From Oegoconia quadripuncta (taxonomy: Eukaryota > Arthropoda > Insecta > Lepidoptera > Autostichidae): DNA of 64,000 bases. The notes under the pieces were generated by a model. The model was not told the DNA's origin, made no database searches, and saw only the letters and a program-made list of their open reading frames with translations. Below, in pieces: positions 1-13,405 of the stretch (its first letter is position 1; each line of letters opens with the position of its first letter). The translations under genes and the position numbers were made by a program. The DNA lies in contig OX438749.1 in NCBI GenBank assembly GCA_949316235.1, positions 12,480,914-12,544,913 of the forward strand, written 5' to 3'.

Positions 1-2330
1 CTGTCTAGAAATATTTAGTTATTTATTCTATACCTGAAACCTAAAATTAGTTTGGTCAGAAGCACATTTAGAATCGATTCCGGCTTTAAAAATGTGGGGT
101 ACATATTTTTTTTTTCCTAAATTATTTATTTAATTAAGGAATGATAAACACCCTACAAGCGGAAACATAACAATTACTGAATCCGCAACAATCCTTTCTT
201 AACCGACTTCAAAAAGGACTAAGTTCTCAATTCGGCCATTTGTAAGTTCTAGCCATATTGATTACAAGAATAAAATTTAGTTGGAGTGTATCGGCTTTCT
301 GGTATACTAAATATAACCTTGTATAAACATAATTATGTATAAGCTTCTCGGTAGAAATTCTCAAATTTTAGTGAAAACCGTATAAAAATCCGTTGTGTCG
401 TTTAAATCATAAGCGCCCAAGAAGATAGACGCGGGTATCGACTTAGCTACTCACTATTTAGAGAAGTTTAAGGCCTATTAATAAAGCAAAGCTTAATATT
501 GAGATCGATGGGTTTAAAAACGATTTTTTATATGTATACTGTTTTAATAATAAACAGATTCTCAAGTATCTTTTCAACTTCAATATCTTTTAAAGATCGC
601 TTTATTTATACTGACCTTAGCAATCTTCAAGTTACTACAAGTACATAGCATTCTTATCAATTATCGAAAATATAACTATTAGGTATAGCGCATTTCGTTT
701 ATTCACTAAAATAACCAAAGTAAAAGTATGCACCAAAGTATAGGAAAATATAAGAAATGAGGGAGCGTCGATTGACGTCATAGTGGGGCAAGCAGCGGGG
801 ATAGCCTCCGATTAGTGTACAGATGCCCCTAACTTTGGGGGGGTCAACTATTAACTACCGGGTGCCAGACGAGAATCATCATAAATATCGAGCCAGTTAC
901 ACAACAGTACCTACTCGTCACCCGCGACGATCACTCGCATAATTTATTCATTTACCATAAAACTATTTTGAATATAGTTAAAAGTAATTCTTCAACGGTA
1001 ATATCTGTGAAACAAAAATTTAGCACCGATTTCAAGCAGGTAGGTAAATAACGTTTTTAGAATATTTTGAATTATGTAGATGTAATAGTTATATGAATAT
1101 TAATCGCATTATATCTGAAATCAAAACAAAGTACGAGTACCAAGTTCTATCTGTGCTAAACCCATAAAATTTAACTCTTGCTCAATTCCTTCCAAATCTT
1201 GCTTATGTAATTATGTGGTTTCGGCACCTAAAAAGAATAAAAACCAACCAATCTCTTCCCGTGAGTGTCGTACAAGGTGACTAAGGGACACACAGACGCT
1301 GACTGTATGTATATGTAATCAATTTACGCACTTTTTTTATTATATAGATTTTAAGAATAACTAGCGTAGTTTTAGCGCTAAATTTTAATTTGATTCTGCA
1401 AAATGAAATGTTGAGAGGAAAAAGTCGTTACGAGCATTTTAAGAGAGCTAGCAACCAATATTTTAGTCTAATAATATCGGATAGTTTAGACGGTAGAGAT
1501 CCTGTCTATTAATGAATTCGAATAGCTAGAGTCAATTAGATAATATGCTCGTATTGATATCGGTATCTATTCTTTTTAACCACACCCGAGGAAAACGAGG
1601 GCTGTTATGTGTTTGACGGTGATGTGTGTGTGTATGTATCAAGTCTTTATCCGGATGTATCTCAGTATTGCGTCGTCCGATTTGAGTGCGTTTTTTTTCA
1701 AATATTAAAGACTAACGAGGGGTCTGGTTTAATGAAAATCGGTTAAGACGTTTCCAATATATTTAACTTTTAATACAGTTTTTTCATGGTTTTCTAAATT
1801 TTAAATCCCAGATTGGAACAAGAATTTTTTGACCACGATATGATATTGTAATACTGGTTCACAGTGTTTGAGGTTTTGTTATTTAATATTATACTTTTAA
1901 TTGTGTGTTTTAAAAATGATAAAATTGCGAAACTATGCCATAATTAACGATTATGGATATGGCCACGAATGGATTGCAACCTGTTAAACACGTTTTGGAT
2001 TACAATAAATTATAATGGTTTAATAATGTTTTGTTATGCGTGTATTATTTTGGAAACCAGTCTATTAATGACTAATTAAAACTTTTATTTATAACTAAAC
2101 CGGAAGACTAATACTGACTAAATATCTAGTAATCCTGTTTCGGCAATAGACATTTGATAGCTAGGTACCTAATTACCTATATAATACTATATTACCTAAT
2201 AATACCTTGTTTTTTTAAAAATATTTTTTAAGAGAGTTTATTCAAATGCTGAATATACTACCAACATCATTTTTTTAAAGTAGTAACCTATGTAAATCAT
2301 ACATTCCTAATTCTAATATATAATTCGACC
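1..2330. other. Gene-free AT-rich stretch
   Basis: I see no convincing coding exon here on either strand. The stretch is AT-rich with short homopolymers. The only repeat I could match elsewhere in the window is the short motif block at about 1590-1690, listed separately. Confidence 0.5.
1590..1690 (+). repeat. Short dispersed repeat fragment (second copy near 61.37 kb)
   Basis: The block with 'gttatgtgtttgacg' followed by 'gtctttatccg' recurs with the same spacing and orientation at about 61365-61425. It is a fragment of an unidentified dispersed element. No ends or target duplication are visible. Confidence 0.4.
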
Positions 2331-2464
2331 ATTTTGTTTAACCTTCTGGCATCCTCCGACATACCTTTCAAGGCAGTTGTCTGGAACTTGGATGCACTAC
2401 TTCAGACAGCTACTCGATACCATAACTACTGTTAGTTAGGGCATCAGGCAACCTTTAGTTGGCC

Positions 2465-2605
2465 CCACCGGAAAGCGCGGCTATCTCGCGCTCTTCCGCT
2501 TCCAGCGCTCTTTCGTACTATTCTTTGCGTTTCATGATCGACTTTATGTGTCCCTGCACGAGATCGCAGCGGTCTTCACTGCTCAACATAAAGTCATGAA
2601 AGCAC
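2465..2605 (-). pseudogene. Possible degenerate coding fragment, unidentified
   Basis: This patch is GC-richer than its surroundings. On the minus strand it reads as about 45 residues with a coding-like composition (key pieces 'SSEDRCDLVQGHIKSIMKRK' and 'YERALEAEEREIAALSGG'), interrupted by one in-frame stop between them. I do not recognise the family. No splice signals were pinned down. It could be a transposon relic or an exon piece of a lost gene. Confidence 0.22.
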
Positions 2606-3254
2606 ACCTATACATTAATAGCCTAAAGTCCACTGTTGGGCATGCGTTTGCATCACATATCATATAAGGACTTGTCCTAATTAGTGGTAATTAAGGCCAT
2701 CCAGCTTGCATAGTGAGTGTGGCCCACAGAAATATAAATAGAGGCAGACCGAATATAAGGATTAAACAGCTAGTTTTAATATAAAGTATTAGCCATGTTT
2801 AGGCTTTGACGAATGAGGAAAGGTCTAGAAATTGGGTTTAATTAATTGTGTGGCTTATCAGATTACGAATTTATTAATACCTTTTCTAATACCCCGTACG
2901 TGTATTTTGTTTGGAAACCAGAAATATTTATATAGGGAGACTTTTAATTACTTCTTGATATCAAAGAATATGCATGTACTCATGATTACAAACAACTTCT
3001 CAAAGAAAAAACTTTATTTAAATTATTTTTATAATTTCCCATAAATGTGCTGAATGATTACAAATCCTTTAAAAAAAATACAGGAGGAGGTTATCAATTG
3101 GACTGTATTTTTTATTATTTATGTTCTGCTCCGACAACTGTAAACCGAAGAATAGTCCCACATAAATTGGTGAAGATCTGATGATGCACTCCGGAGATGG
3201 AGGACGAAACCTTACTGAAGTCGGTTGTTTGGTAAATTTGTGACGATTCAATTA

Positions 3255-3690
3255 TTAATATTTTTGGTACCTATGAAATTGGAGTTTTTTTTCTTCGTTA
3301 ATCATATGTACCAATTCCTGCGATTTTCAGAGCTATATCCAATTTGTTTTTTTTGGAAAATGGAATATTATTTCAAGGTTTCACATGAAATATTTTTTAA
3401 GTACTGGGCTAAATCACATAATTAAAAAAATATTTGAACAGAGCTCTTTTCATGTGCTTCCCATAATCATTTCTTAGATTCGCTGAAACTTTTATAAAGC
3501 GGTTACTTTTAAAAATTAACGCTGCCTATATATACTTAACTTAATTTTATCCGATAATACACACAAAGTTTAGCTAAATTTGGATTTGCCGCTCCCAAAA
3601 AAAAATCAAAAATGTTTGTATGGAGAAAACAGTCTGAATGAAATTCTTCATACAAAACGCCAATTTCATAGGTAAGGACCTAATATTTGG
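3255..3690 (+). mobile_element. MITE copy 1 (inverted termini, partner at 14.3 kb)
   Basis: The element is about 410-430 bp. It begins near 'acctatgaaattgg' (3269) and ends with the inverted form 'ccaatttcataggt' (to 3673). A near-identical copy lies in opposite orientation at 14325-14710. Similarity extends a few bases past these termini on both sides (an AATATT block), so the exact ends are uncertain. The interior has no coding capacity. The TIR design and lack of an ORF suggest a Tc1/mariner-type MITE, but the superfamily is an inference. Confidence 0.7.
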
Positions 3691-3699
3691 AACGAGAAC

Positions 3700-5240
3700 G
3701 GGTAGATCCTACTACATATTTTTGAGGGAAGTACAAGGCAAAACTGTGCTCGTGTAACAAAATAGATTACTAAAACATTTAAATAATCTACTCATTAGCA
3801 TTTTCTTTGCCATTATGTGGTTGCTTTATATTTAAGAATTGCTAGACTCTCGAATTTCTTGTTTCAAAATTAGGCGTTCGCTCCTAAATTAATAAAGAAT
3901 TAGATATATAAAAAAATCACATTTGATTTGGTAAAACTTATTGGAAAATTTCATGCAAACAGCTAATAATATTTTTAAATTTCGGTATTTACTGTGGTTT
4001 TGGGAATAAAATATTCTCTGCATCTAGATATCTATTTCATAACCATATACATAATCTACTTATGTAGAAACCGATTTAGAAAACTTTATAAAAGTGTAGA
4101 AATCATCATTGAAATTAATATTATTTATGAATATTTATGTCAATAAGTAGAGTAATAATTAAATAATAATGGGTAGCTGTTTATTCAATTAATGAAACGC
4201 CTATTTATTACGTACAGAAAGTAGAAATTAGTAAATAGCCACAACAATTGTAAAACAATCATTATGTTACATCAAATCTTTACGACACAGATCATACCGA
4301 CGCACGCTCTAGATAGAAGTTACGAAAGTAATGGATGATCTTTATTGATATAAAAAAAACAAAACAAATAAAAAGAAACCTACTAAGTTGCCGCCCATTA
4401 TTGAAAAAAATTAACTGAAATAAATCATTTCAATAAAAACACACACAAAACCGCTCTATAGAAAGTTAAAGTGTACCCAGCGTTTCATAGTTTTTAAGAA
4501 AAACTAACTTTACACTAGGTACTTGTTTTTCTTTGATAAAACAACAATTAAGGTATGAAATATGTACCGTTCATAATGTTTAGAAAGCAGCTCACCTGGT
4601 AGAAAAAACCGTTTGGTACTTAGTACGCATAACTATAAAAAACGATCTAGTATAAATTGATTTCTTTTTTGTCACGGAACCTTTTCCTATTACAAAATTT
4701 AGTTTGTTTTATGTTTTAATTAAATTTTCGTACGGTCGGTAACCTTTACTTGGCGTACCTAATTTCTTCTTGAATGGAATTATGATCGATTTGTTTTGGT
4801 GGTTTGTTACAGATTAAAATAAATAAAATAATTTGGTGAATAATCTTGTTAGAATTATTCTTATTAAATTTAGTAGAAAATTCTGATGACTATACGTATT
4901 TTGCTATGCAAATTATGTACTTTAATTCCGGAATTAATAATACCAGATAATTTATTGATGAGTGGAATTGATAACATTGAAATAGTTGTTTGTACATTTA
5001 TCACGTCATTGTAGGTAGTTTAAGGAAAATCATTAAACAACACCATTGCCATTATTATGTTACTCTGTGGCAATAGTTATTGCAGTATTCTAGTATATAG
5101 TAACATAACATTTATAGTAGAGAACACTATTTTACTTCCGACTTTTACATCACTAACCACAAATTCAATAGCAAAGTTTGGACATTTTGTAATTCCTCGT
5201 AAACTTCTGCGATTTCTTAGAAATAGCAACTTATGTAGGT
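3700..5240. other. Gene-free AT-rich stretch
   Basis: No exon, RNA gene or recognisable repeat was found. Base composition is strongly AT-rich throughout. Confidence 0.45.
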
Positions 5241-5242
5241 AC

Positions 5243-5372
5243 AGTCGATCGCACATCAGACGTAACACTTCAACCGTTGGGCCGTCTGCTGCTTGTATGA
5301 GCGCGCTACCGTACGGGAGCTTAGCTTTTAATGGCAGTGTTACGCTTAGCGGGCGGTCAACCGTACATACCA
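5243..5372 (+). repeat. Dispersed repeat with GTACAGTCG-type ends
   Basis: The stretch from 'gtacagtcgatcgcacatca' through 'cacttcaaccgttgg' matches, in the opposite orientation, the block at 29728-29832. That second copy starts with gtacagtcg and ends with its inverted form, so this is a short foldback-type element. The open reading frames of up to 186 codons that cross it look like by-products of the GC-richer repeat. Confidence 0.5.
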
Positions 5373-5745
5373 TTTTATATGGTATGATGATTTTAAATAA
5401 TTTCAATAATTACAAACCATTAAGAGTGAATAATACCGAACGTCGTACTGTTGTGATACGACATATTGTACTTAGAAGAAAATTACGGTTCATGAGCTAT
5501 TTTTTTACCTTTAACTACATGTACGAACAAAATGTTTCCTTTATTAAAGAGTTACGACGCATCGAATGTATTAAATCATATATAATATCATGTTTTCGAA
5601 ATTGCAAGAAACTTTAATTATTGACTTCTTTATCACTATATATAATTACAGAAAACAACTGCTATTACTAAAAATCTAGTAATAAGACAAAGAAGTTGTC
5701 CTATGATTTGAAATAAGATAACCATGCAGTCTACGAAATAAGTAG

Positions 5746-5857
5746 GTTGCCGGTGAGCACGCTTCTACTTTCGTCCTCATCCTCACTTAACATTAGGTGT
5801 GATAGAAGTCAGTTCATTAGCAAAGGCGAACCGCTGCGTATAAAAAAAAATTCATTG
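5746..5857 (+). mobile_element. SINE family A, 3' part only
   Basis: It contains the family A tail: 'gcacgcttctac', then 'cacttaacattaggtgtgat', ending in a poly(A)-like run after 'gcgtataaaaaaaa'. The tRNA-like head is missing. It is more diverged than the copy at 28511-28841. Confidence 0.6.
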
Positions 5858-5859
5858 AC

Positions 5860-7780
5860 TTACTAGTGTCATTACTAGATTAAGAGCTGCACTAGGTACG
5901 GTTGGTGCAAAGTTGCGGATGAGTAATTAAATACCTACCACCTTTGACTACATTGTTTTTCTATTGTACACTACGTTAGGATTTCCCGGTGTTGTAAATG
6001 AATAGATTTTTGCACAATCCAAGTTAATGGTTTATATCGTGGTATTGTCAGCCATTCATCTAGTGATATTACGCGCTCTCATTGCTGTACCGCCTATAGA
6101 GTTAATATTTGTTATTGAGTACTTTACTATATTAAACTTACTTTTAAAAATGTTTCTGTGCAAATGCCTTAAATATTGTAAATAGGTAGTGGAAATAACA
6201 TTCAAAAATGTCTAACCGTGTATAGAAAATTATATCCTCAGAAAACATATAAAATTGTGTAAATCTACTTTGTGTGTCACCCGTTGCCCTATTATAATTT
6301 TGAACTCTTTTTTAAATAAATACTTACGAGACGGAGTTCGGTATTTATGACTTCCTGTGTAACCTACCTTTTTAAGAACAGTTAGATACTAATAGTGGAT
6401 AGAGCTTAGTGTAAAGTATCATATTTTAAAGGGTGTCTTTTCAAAAATACCTAACTAGGAATAATTAAAATAACAAAATTTTATTAATTTTTTTTTCATC
6501 TTTCTTACGTTACGATAGTTATACTATGTGTGAGCACGTTACAAATAAGTAAGATAACTGCCGATAAATAAATTTTAGAGACTCGAATCTCGCCTCCTCA
6601 TAGTAATTAGTTCATCGAAGTGTAACTATTGTATGAAATATATATTTTACAAAAAAAAAATATTATTTCGTGACTAATGTGTAAAAAGTAGAGATTCACC
6701 CCTTAATATACGAATTGTAAAAAAGGTGCAACTTTTAATGGATGTTAATGATTTTTACGATCACTTCATTTGACGCATGACTCTGCAGCATTGTGGGTAC
6801 TCGATTAGTGTCTTGTGTCAACGGGTGGAGTATCTAATTACAATAAAATATTTTTGGGTGTTGATATGTAAGGGTTTTGTTTAAACATACTTAATGTAAA
6901 TCAATTTTACAATGTTAAAAAACTTTTTTTGATTTTTGCTAGTGGTTTAATTATTCCTTTTCAGTTGATTATTATTGCGATCTCAGAGTAATACCGCAAT
7001 AAGAGTTATTACTGGAGCACTCTCTATCTAGTACTTCAATTTAATTTAATTTAATATAACAGGTTAGAAACAAAGAATTACTGCAGGCGGAGTATACATT
7101 TGCCTGTAGTTGCCGGTACAGAAACTCCGGTACACTGTACTATTTATTTAAACGTGAGAGTGAATTTGTCTGGCTCTATATTTTACCTTAGATTAGAATA
7201 GAATTCGTTTATTTGACACACTGAACGACATATTAGATTTACCAAAAGGAAAAAAAAACAATAATGTTACAAAGAAAAAATTAATATTATCAGTGAGACT
7301 CGATCTCAATCCTAAGATCGATTAGAGCTATTAGAATCTTCACGGCTAAAGGACATTTAGACAAGGATCGATTATCAACCTAAAAACTTGAAATGATATT
7401 ATTATTTCGGTGATCTCAATCGTAACACTGATCCATTCTCTTCCTTCCTTTCATACATAACTTCTTCTCACTAATTCACGATTAAAAAAAAAATATTCTT
7501 AAGCAATTATTCACTAGCTCTCTCCAAAATTATTATGAGGCTCTCTATAAATCAAATTATAACAAAAAAAAATTATATCGCTTTATTCTATATTAATAGA
7601 AATAAATGGCCAAGGCTAAGTGTACGACAACGCGAATTCCATGCTTTTTATTAAGTTGATTGCTAAGCTGGGCTTGACTACTATTTGCAAAGAATTGCAC
7701 TGCCTATAGTGTCGAAACCCTGCCGCCTTTGATGTCCCCACGCGCGCTATACTGCATTTTAACACTTGGTGTATTTCCGA
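5860..7780. other. Gene-free AT-rich stretch
   Basis: Nothing coding or repetitive was recognised on either strand. Confidence 0.4.
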
Positions 7781-7851
7781 GTGCATCTAATCTTAACCGG
7801 TGAAAAGTTTATTTACGTAGTTTATTCTTGCGTTATATTTCAATAGATATA

Positions 7852-7957
7852 ATGTATTATAGAAGTATCAAAATGTGTGAAAAGTGGGCAGAAGACAACG
7901 TCTTGTTAAAGGCTAACAAAGATAGAGAACTCTATCGACCACAAATGAAATATTTGG
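7852..7957 (+). CDS. Candidate first coding exon, unidentified protein
   Basis: ATG at 7852 opens a 35-codon reading frame that ends at the splice donor GG|GTATGT (7957/7958). The residues are charged and coding-like, with 'MCEKWAEDNVLLKANKDREL' in the middle and a second in-frame Met at residue 8. I do not recognise the protein and found no matching downstream exon. It could be exon 1 of a small gene or a chance frame. Confidence 0.25.
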
Positions 7958-8724
7958 GTATGTTTATTTTTTGTTTAATCTTCAACTAGTTTTTAGTGAT
8001 AAAAACGGTTATGTTAGACGCGGTCAATGTGAAGGTTATTATCATTATACCATCCACATTGCGGCTAGTTACATCAACGTTTAGTACTGTCTTGAATTTA
8101 AAGTAAATTTTTCAGTCATATGGTGTAAATGCTTAAGGGTACGAAGTGCGAATATAAAATTTATAATATTATTATCATCATTATTCATTTACTGGCCAGC
8201 TCATAACTTGAAGATTTCTTTTCGTAATTTTAATTCATGATAAGTACTGTGTTTATACACTCTGCATTGTTATTCATTGTAAATTTTTACTTCAATAGAT
8301 CTATTTAATTTAATTTTAAGCTTTACCGACATTGAATTTAAATGGTTATAAATAGATCTTTTAATGTAGTTATTAAAAAATTATAAACGTTCTTCAGTGA
8401 CAAATTATCGGTATTGTTTCAAAATGAGAAAACATTTCCGAGTAATTAGTGCTGACCCTTCATTACAATTAGCCTTGCCAATACCATTATTTTAATTTTC
8501 AATAGACGTAACTATTATCACTTGATAATTATCAAGATTAATTCTTGGAGCAATATCAGTCGACTCTACGATGGCCTGTAGCTATCTATAGCTACAACCA
8601 TTTCTGACTATTTGAATGACAAGATGCAGAGGCATAGGCCGCTTGGAGATATTCATTTTAACTATACAATATAATATATATTTTTCCTTATTTGTCGAAT
8701 CACAAAATTGTAATTTAAACCTAC

Positions 8725-8791
8725 CAAAGAGCATCCCTTGAGCTTCTTGCTCGTTCTTCTCTGGGAAGTCAGCTTTGAAGATGAACAGCAA
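8725..8791 (-). CDS. Candidate short exon, unidentified
   Basis: On the minus strand about 22 codons rich in E, K, N and Q ('FKADFPEKNEQEAQGMLFG') run into the donor-like TTTG|GTAGGT at 8725/8724. The upstream acceptor is not clear. The composition differs from the AT-rich background. Too short to assign. Confidence 0.18.
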
Positions 8792-9539
8792 TTGTTATTT
8801 TAAGTTATGTAACGTTTTCAAGTGATCCTTTTATGATGAATGAAACTTCCATACAAAGATAGATCCCCTTGTACTGGTGATATGGGTGTGTGGCGGTTAA
8901 CTATACAGCAAACCTTTTGGGTTTCGCCAAATTTATAACCTTTCGTCGTCGAATTTCCTTAATGAGGATTGCTTGTCATGCAACGTTATTAACGTTTTTA
9001 TTTTAATTTTTTATCAAACAATAATTTTTGTGACCACTTCACGGTTATTGAGCAGTATATCTACCTATACGTATAGTGTTTAGTATCATTAGAGCCAGTG
9101 ATAAATACGTCAAGGTACATTACCTCAGGTCATTGATCTAAAATTATATAGACAACCACGTTTATGATAAGGAATCACCGAAACTACAATTATTTATTGT
9201 ACAATAATTGTTGTGATTTACTGAATTATATTTACCTTTTCATATAATAATACATTGGATTATAATACGTACAACACAGAGTAAAATCGACAATTGACAA
9301 AATAAGTGGATTCAATCTCCATTCTCCATCTTTGGAGTGCATTACCTGATCTTTCTAAACCAACTGAATGGATCACTCTTCTAATAAAAATATATACCTA
9401 TATCGGTTCACAAGTGAAGATTAAATAAGAACATTAAAAACTATTTAAATATTTAAAGACCAAAGAATCCGATAGCATATTTTGAATATTGCAGGCGCTA
9501 TGTACCTTTTTTTTTTTTTTTGTATGTAATTTTGTACCT

Positions 9540-9705
9540 TAAAATGTGTCCTATGACACTCTGGGTATCAAGGCGAATCCAACGACACCTTGCACTTCAA
9601 AATCGATCAAGCAATAAAAATTTATATACATACGTACTTACATACACACGACACCCAAAAACATCACCCTCCTTTCCCTAGGAAGAGGGCCCTAGCCCTC
9701 AGGTA
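9540..9705 (-). repeat. Dispersed repeat, 'ccctccttccc' family
   Basis: It shares an ordered set of motifs ('aacgacacc', 'atacatac', 'caccctcctttcc', 'aggtaaaa') with 29487-29660 and, in the opposite orientation, with 17905-18075. A looser relative is at 36575-36815. It is non-coding, and the family and ends were not determined. Confidence 0.5.
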
Positions 9706-10474
9706 AAAGTAGAGTCGATTATCGAGAATCTCCTTCCTTTTGAAGTCAATAAAAAAGAAAAGTATACGAGTAGTTATGTATTCTGATCCATATTTACATT
9801 TTATAGTATTTCTATTTCAACTTGAAATTAGTGAGTTCCTTGTAAATGGTGACTTGTTTAATGTTCTACTATACAGTTACGAAAGAAGCGAAATACACAC
9901 AAACGCCCGAACTGAAAACCAACATTTTGAAGTGGATTAAAAAAGTAAAACGGATGTAATCAAAGGTAATTAAAGATAAACTAAAAGTATTCAATATTAA
10001 TACAACAATTTTCCTGTACGGCAACTTACTCGTATTTATCAAACACAAGTCATCATCATCATCAACAGCATTACGTCCTCACTGTAGGCCCCGCCTCCTT
10101 TCAGTAGAAGAATCCACCATACGCCACATCTACTCAGGATGTTCGTCAGATTGGTGTCGCCTACAATGATAACAACCACGGGACTACGGAGATGGTTAGT
10201 GCGCGGGACCGATTGAGTGTTTATCTTAGTCCAATTTGGAAACACTCATGATTCAAGGATTGACCGCGCCGAATTTTGTTTGTAATCGTTTTATTGCACT
10301 AAAGGAAGAAAGGAAAAGGCTCTTATAAAAGTTGAACTAAAAGAAGTAGGTATACAAAAGCGAATTTACTATATTAAAATACATCAACAGCCTTACACGT
10401 CCTCACTGCTGCGGCACCTCTCGCTATGGGAGGGTATGGTATTAACATTAGCTTTAACTAAATAGTTATTCCGT

Positions 10475-10680
10475 AAATATAAAGACCTGTTGCCTGCGAC
10501 TTCTTTCGAATGGACTATTTTATCAAAATTGGTTCAGCAAAAAAATTTCTATACGTTAATCCGGGTTACCAACCAAATTTCATCCAAATCCATCCAGACG
10601 TGAATAGGTAACAAACATACACACATACCTATACACACATACCTACACACATATACTTTCGAATTTATAATATTAGTTGG
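10475..10680 (-). mobile_element. Helitron-like fragment
   Basis: It shares the order 'cctgcgacttc', 'ttggttcagc', 'accaaatttcatcc', 'gtaacaaacatac', 'tttataatattagt' with the copies at 47281-47467 and 49504-49676. It lacks the clear CTAG terminus seen at 31173-31176, so it is assigned by similarity to those copies only. Confidence 0.5.
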
Positions 10681-11084
10681 AATTGAGAAGTTGGGATAGT
10701 TGGGATAATTAATTAAATATGTACTGTAATAACTGTACTGTACTGTTTATTCTATATAAATAAGTAAATAAATAAATAAAATAAATATACCTAAATATAC
10801 ATAAATAAATAAAAGCGGAGACAACATACATCAAGAGCTTCAAACTCAAAACTTATCAGAGCCTCAAAATTTATAAAGATTCAATTATAGGGACAGACAC
10901 CTAACAAGTTCCCCGTTATCAGGCGACGAGTTTTGATGTAAGTACTTAGGTAAATTAGGATTCTTATATAAGCCAATTAATGAACTGCGCTCACTATCGT
11001 TCCACCTTGTGATAATATGTAAATAAAATAAATATCAGCAACCATTTTACCTATATAAGTGAATATTTGGGTAAGGTACTTTTC

Positions 11085-11200
11085 AATTTATATAATATTC
11101 TTTAGTGCACCAAAATATTACAATAATAGAGTACAAACAATAGGTCACGTACAAATGTGGACTTATCTCTTTAAGAGATCTCTTCCAGCAACCTGAGCAT
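11085..11200 (-). mobile_element. LINE 3'-end fragment
   Basis: The string 'gtacaaatgtggacttatctctttaagagatctcttccag' (given here only as a marker; key blocks 'gtggacttatctcttt') also occurs at 58560-58640. It resembles the 3' untranslated end of a lepidopteran non-LTR retrotransposon in minus orientation. No coding part is present. Confidence 0.45.
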
Positions 11201-11209
11201 TGAAATAGG

Positions 11210-12795
11210 AAACTTAGTAAACTTAGTAAATTTAGACAATGAAAAAATTTAATTAAAGCTATTTAGTTGTTGATTTTTGTAAAATCAGCAAATTTAAACC
11301 TGTTCTATTTAGAGATGATAGAGGTATGTATCGTTTGTAATACTATATAGAACGGGTTTAATGTTTACCAAAATTATTTTTTATATTTCTTTTTTTTTCG
11401 GTTAACAATAAAGTTCAAGCACAATGCTGAATGGATTTAGATCTCGAAATCGAAATAAGTAACACTTATTGCACAAATCTCTGTTTTAATTTCATAATAT
11501 TATCAATCAATCAATCAAATACGGTTTATTGTTTAAATAAGGAAGGTACCTACATTTAAATATCTTATAGAAACTACAGATTAGGCGGCCTTATCGCTAA
11601 CAGCCATCTCTTCTATGCAAACCTATCATCTCGGAATTCAATACGAGTAATTAAGTACGAGAATTTTTTTTTAAAGTACGAGAAATTTAGAAACAATATA
11701 ACGGTACCGATGGTAATCTTCACCGGCCTTTCCTGGGTTTTACCACTCAACAAAACTCTGACCACTACGTATCGGTAAAAGTTTGCATCGGCCGGATACC
11801 TGTGGTTTATTACTTTCTAGTCTGTTCTACTATTTTTAAAATGAGTCAACTTATAAATATAGATTTATCTTTTAAAATAGACTTATTATGTGTAACTTTT
11901 TGTTCTACACATAAGTAAATCTTCCAAACGTGGTAAAATGAGTTAAATCAAAATGTTCATTGGCTTTTTAGGGTTCCATACCCAAAGGCTCCAAGCGAGC
12001 ACAGTTAATTGTTCAGCTAATTGTTTAGTCTTTGCATCGGTAAGAGGTGGAGTGCTCTATTTAGGTATCCAATAGATATACAATTCAAATTTTCATAGAA
12101 TGTGTGTTGTTATTACCATGAATTGGAGAAAATAATAAAATATTTAAAAAAACTTGGACTTGTACGAACCATAGCAGCATAAATCCGACTCGAACTTTTC
12201 CGATTCTTTGTGTGTTTCTGACTTTTAACCGCCATGGTCTTGACGTTTAGGCAAATATTAGCATGAATTATGTATACCAAGAGCCATTAATATAACCCAT
12301 TAGAATTTCTAACGTCCACGACATCACGCTTCACGTCTCAGTTTTAAACAAAAGGACAGTCGGTGAACACGTGTTTTGCTAGTATTTATTATACAAAGTA
12401 TTTCCATGATAAACACATAAATTATTTTGTCTTTGTGTAGAGTTTGTAGAGACTACAGTACTAAATGCTCAAGTGATTTTCCCAGCGTTGTTGATAGGGG
12501 ATATTCCCGCAAATCAAGCGAATCGCCGCGCATACAAACATTTTTTCAATTTATTGTTTATTTGGAAAAACCATTATCTATCCGTTTGTTTTTGTTCAGA
12601 AATGTTATTACATAAATATTAAATATGCACATTATTGGTGAAAAGAAATTGTTCCTCTAACTTTTTTATAATGTATCGCGCAGCCACTCTATCATAAAAG
12701 AAAGTTAGCATTATTTAGTGTAACGGCTGATATTAAATGGTGGTCCATCCAGAGACGATCTTTTCTCCGGGTAAATAAAAAAATACACACGGGCG
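11210..12795. other. Gene-free stretch
   Basis: No supported exon was found. A 62-codon open frame near 12427 lacks an ATG start and splice context and is not called. Confidence 0.4.
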
Positions 12796-12799
12796 GTAG

Positions 12800-12852
12800 T
12801 TTCACAATAAATTATAAAACACCTTGGTACAGTTGTATAATTTATTGTGAAA
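12800..12852. repeat. Short near-perfect hairpin
   Basis: Two 21-nt arms (12800-12820 and 12832-12852) are inverted copies with one mismatch, separated by an 11-nt loop. The arms begin with tttcacaataaattat. There is no target duplication or known family. It could be the core of a tiny MITE or an RNA hairpin. Confidence 0.6.
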
Positions 12853-13405
12853 GCACATAAAACTGTGCCGCGGCGATAAACGCCCCTTGCGTATCATCCT
12901 TGTATTTCCATAAGCGATACCATTTAATTTCGATTCAATTCAACCAGTTGGCAAACGGCTCTACGTTTACGTTTGTTTGAATTGTGTTTAAATCTTAATT
13001 ATCCATCACAAATTGAAGAGTAGGTATTTAGGTATAGGATGTATGTGCATTATTCTAATTAATAAGTAACTAAATAAAATTTGTATAAGATATCCCTAAT
13101 TATTCTATTTAGGGGTACGAGTATCTTATGTAAATTTAATGCATTGTGACACGATTATCGTCTTCATTGGCAAAAGCTGTGAATAAATGAATAGGTATTC
13201 AAACACAATTTAAAGACTCTTTTTTTAAAATTTTTGATTAAAGTAACGCAAACACTACTCCGATGCAGTGGTAAGATAAATAATTTAATTTGTTGTACAC
13301 AATATTATTTTATTTAATTCTGTTTTCGAAACACTTCAAATTGATAATTTTATGTTAGTGATATTGAATATGAAAAACATACAGTATATTTTGTAGCAAA
13401 AATCT

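Noticed and set aside
5057..5617. 186-codon open frame as a protein gene
   Set aside because: It crosses a dispersed repeat (5243-5372), has no recognisable domain and an AT-driven composition, and a competing open frame lies on the other strand.
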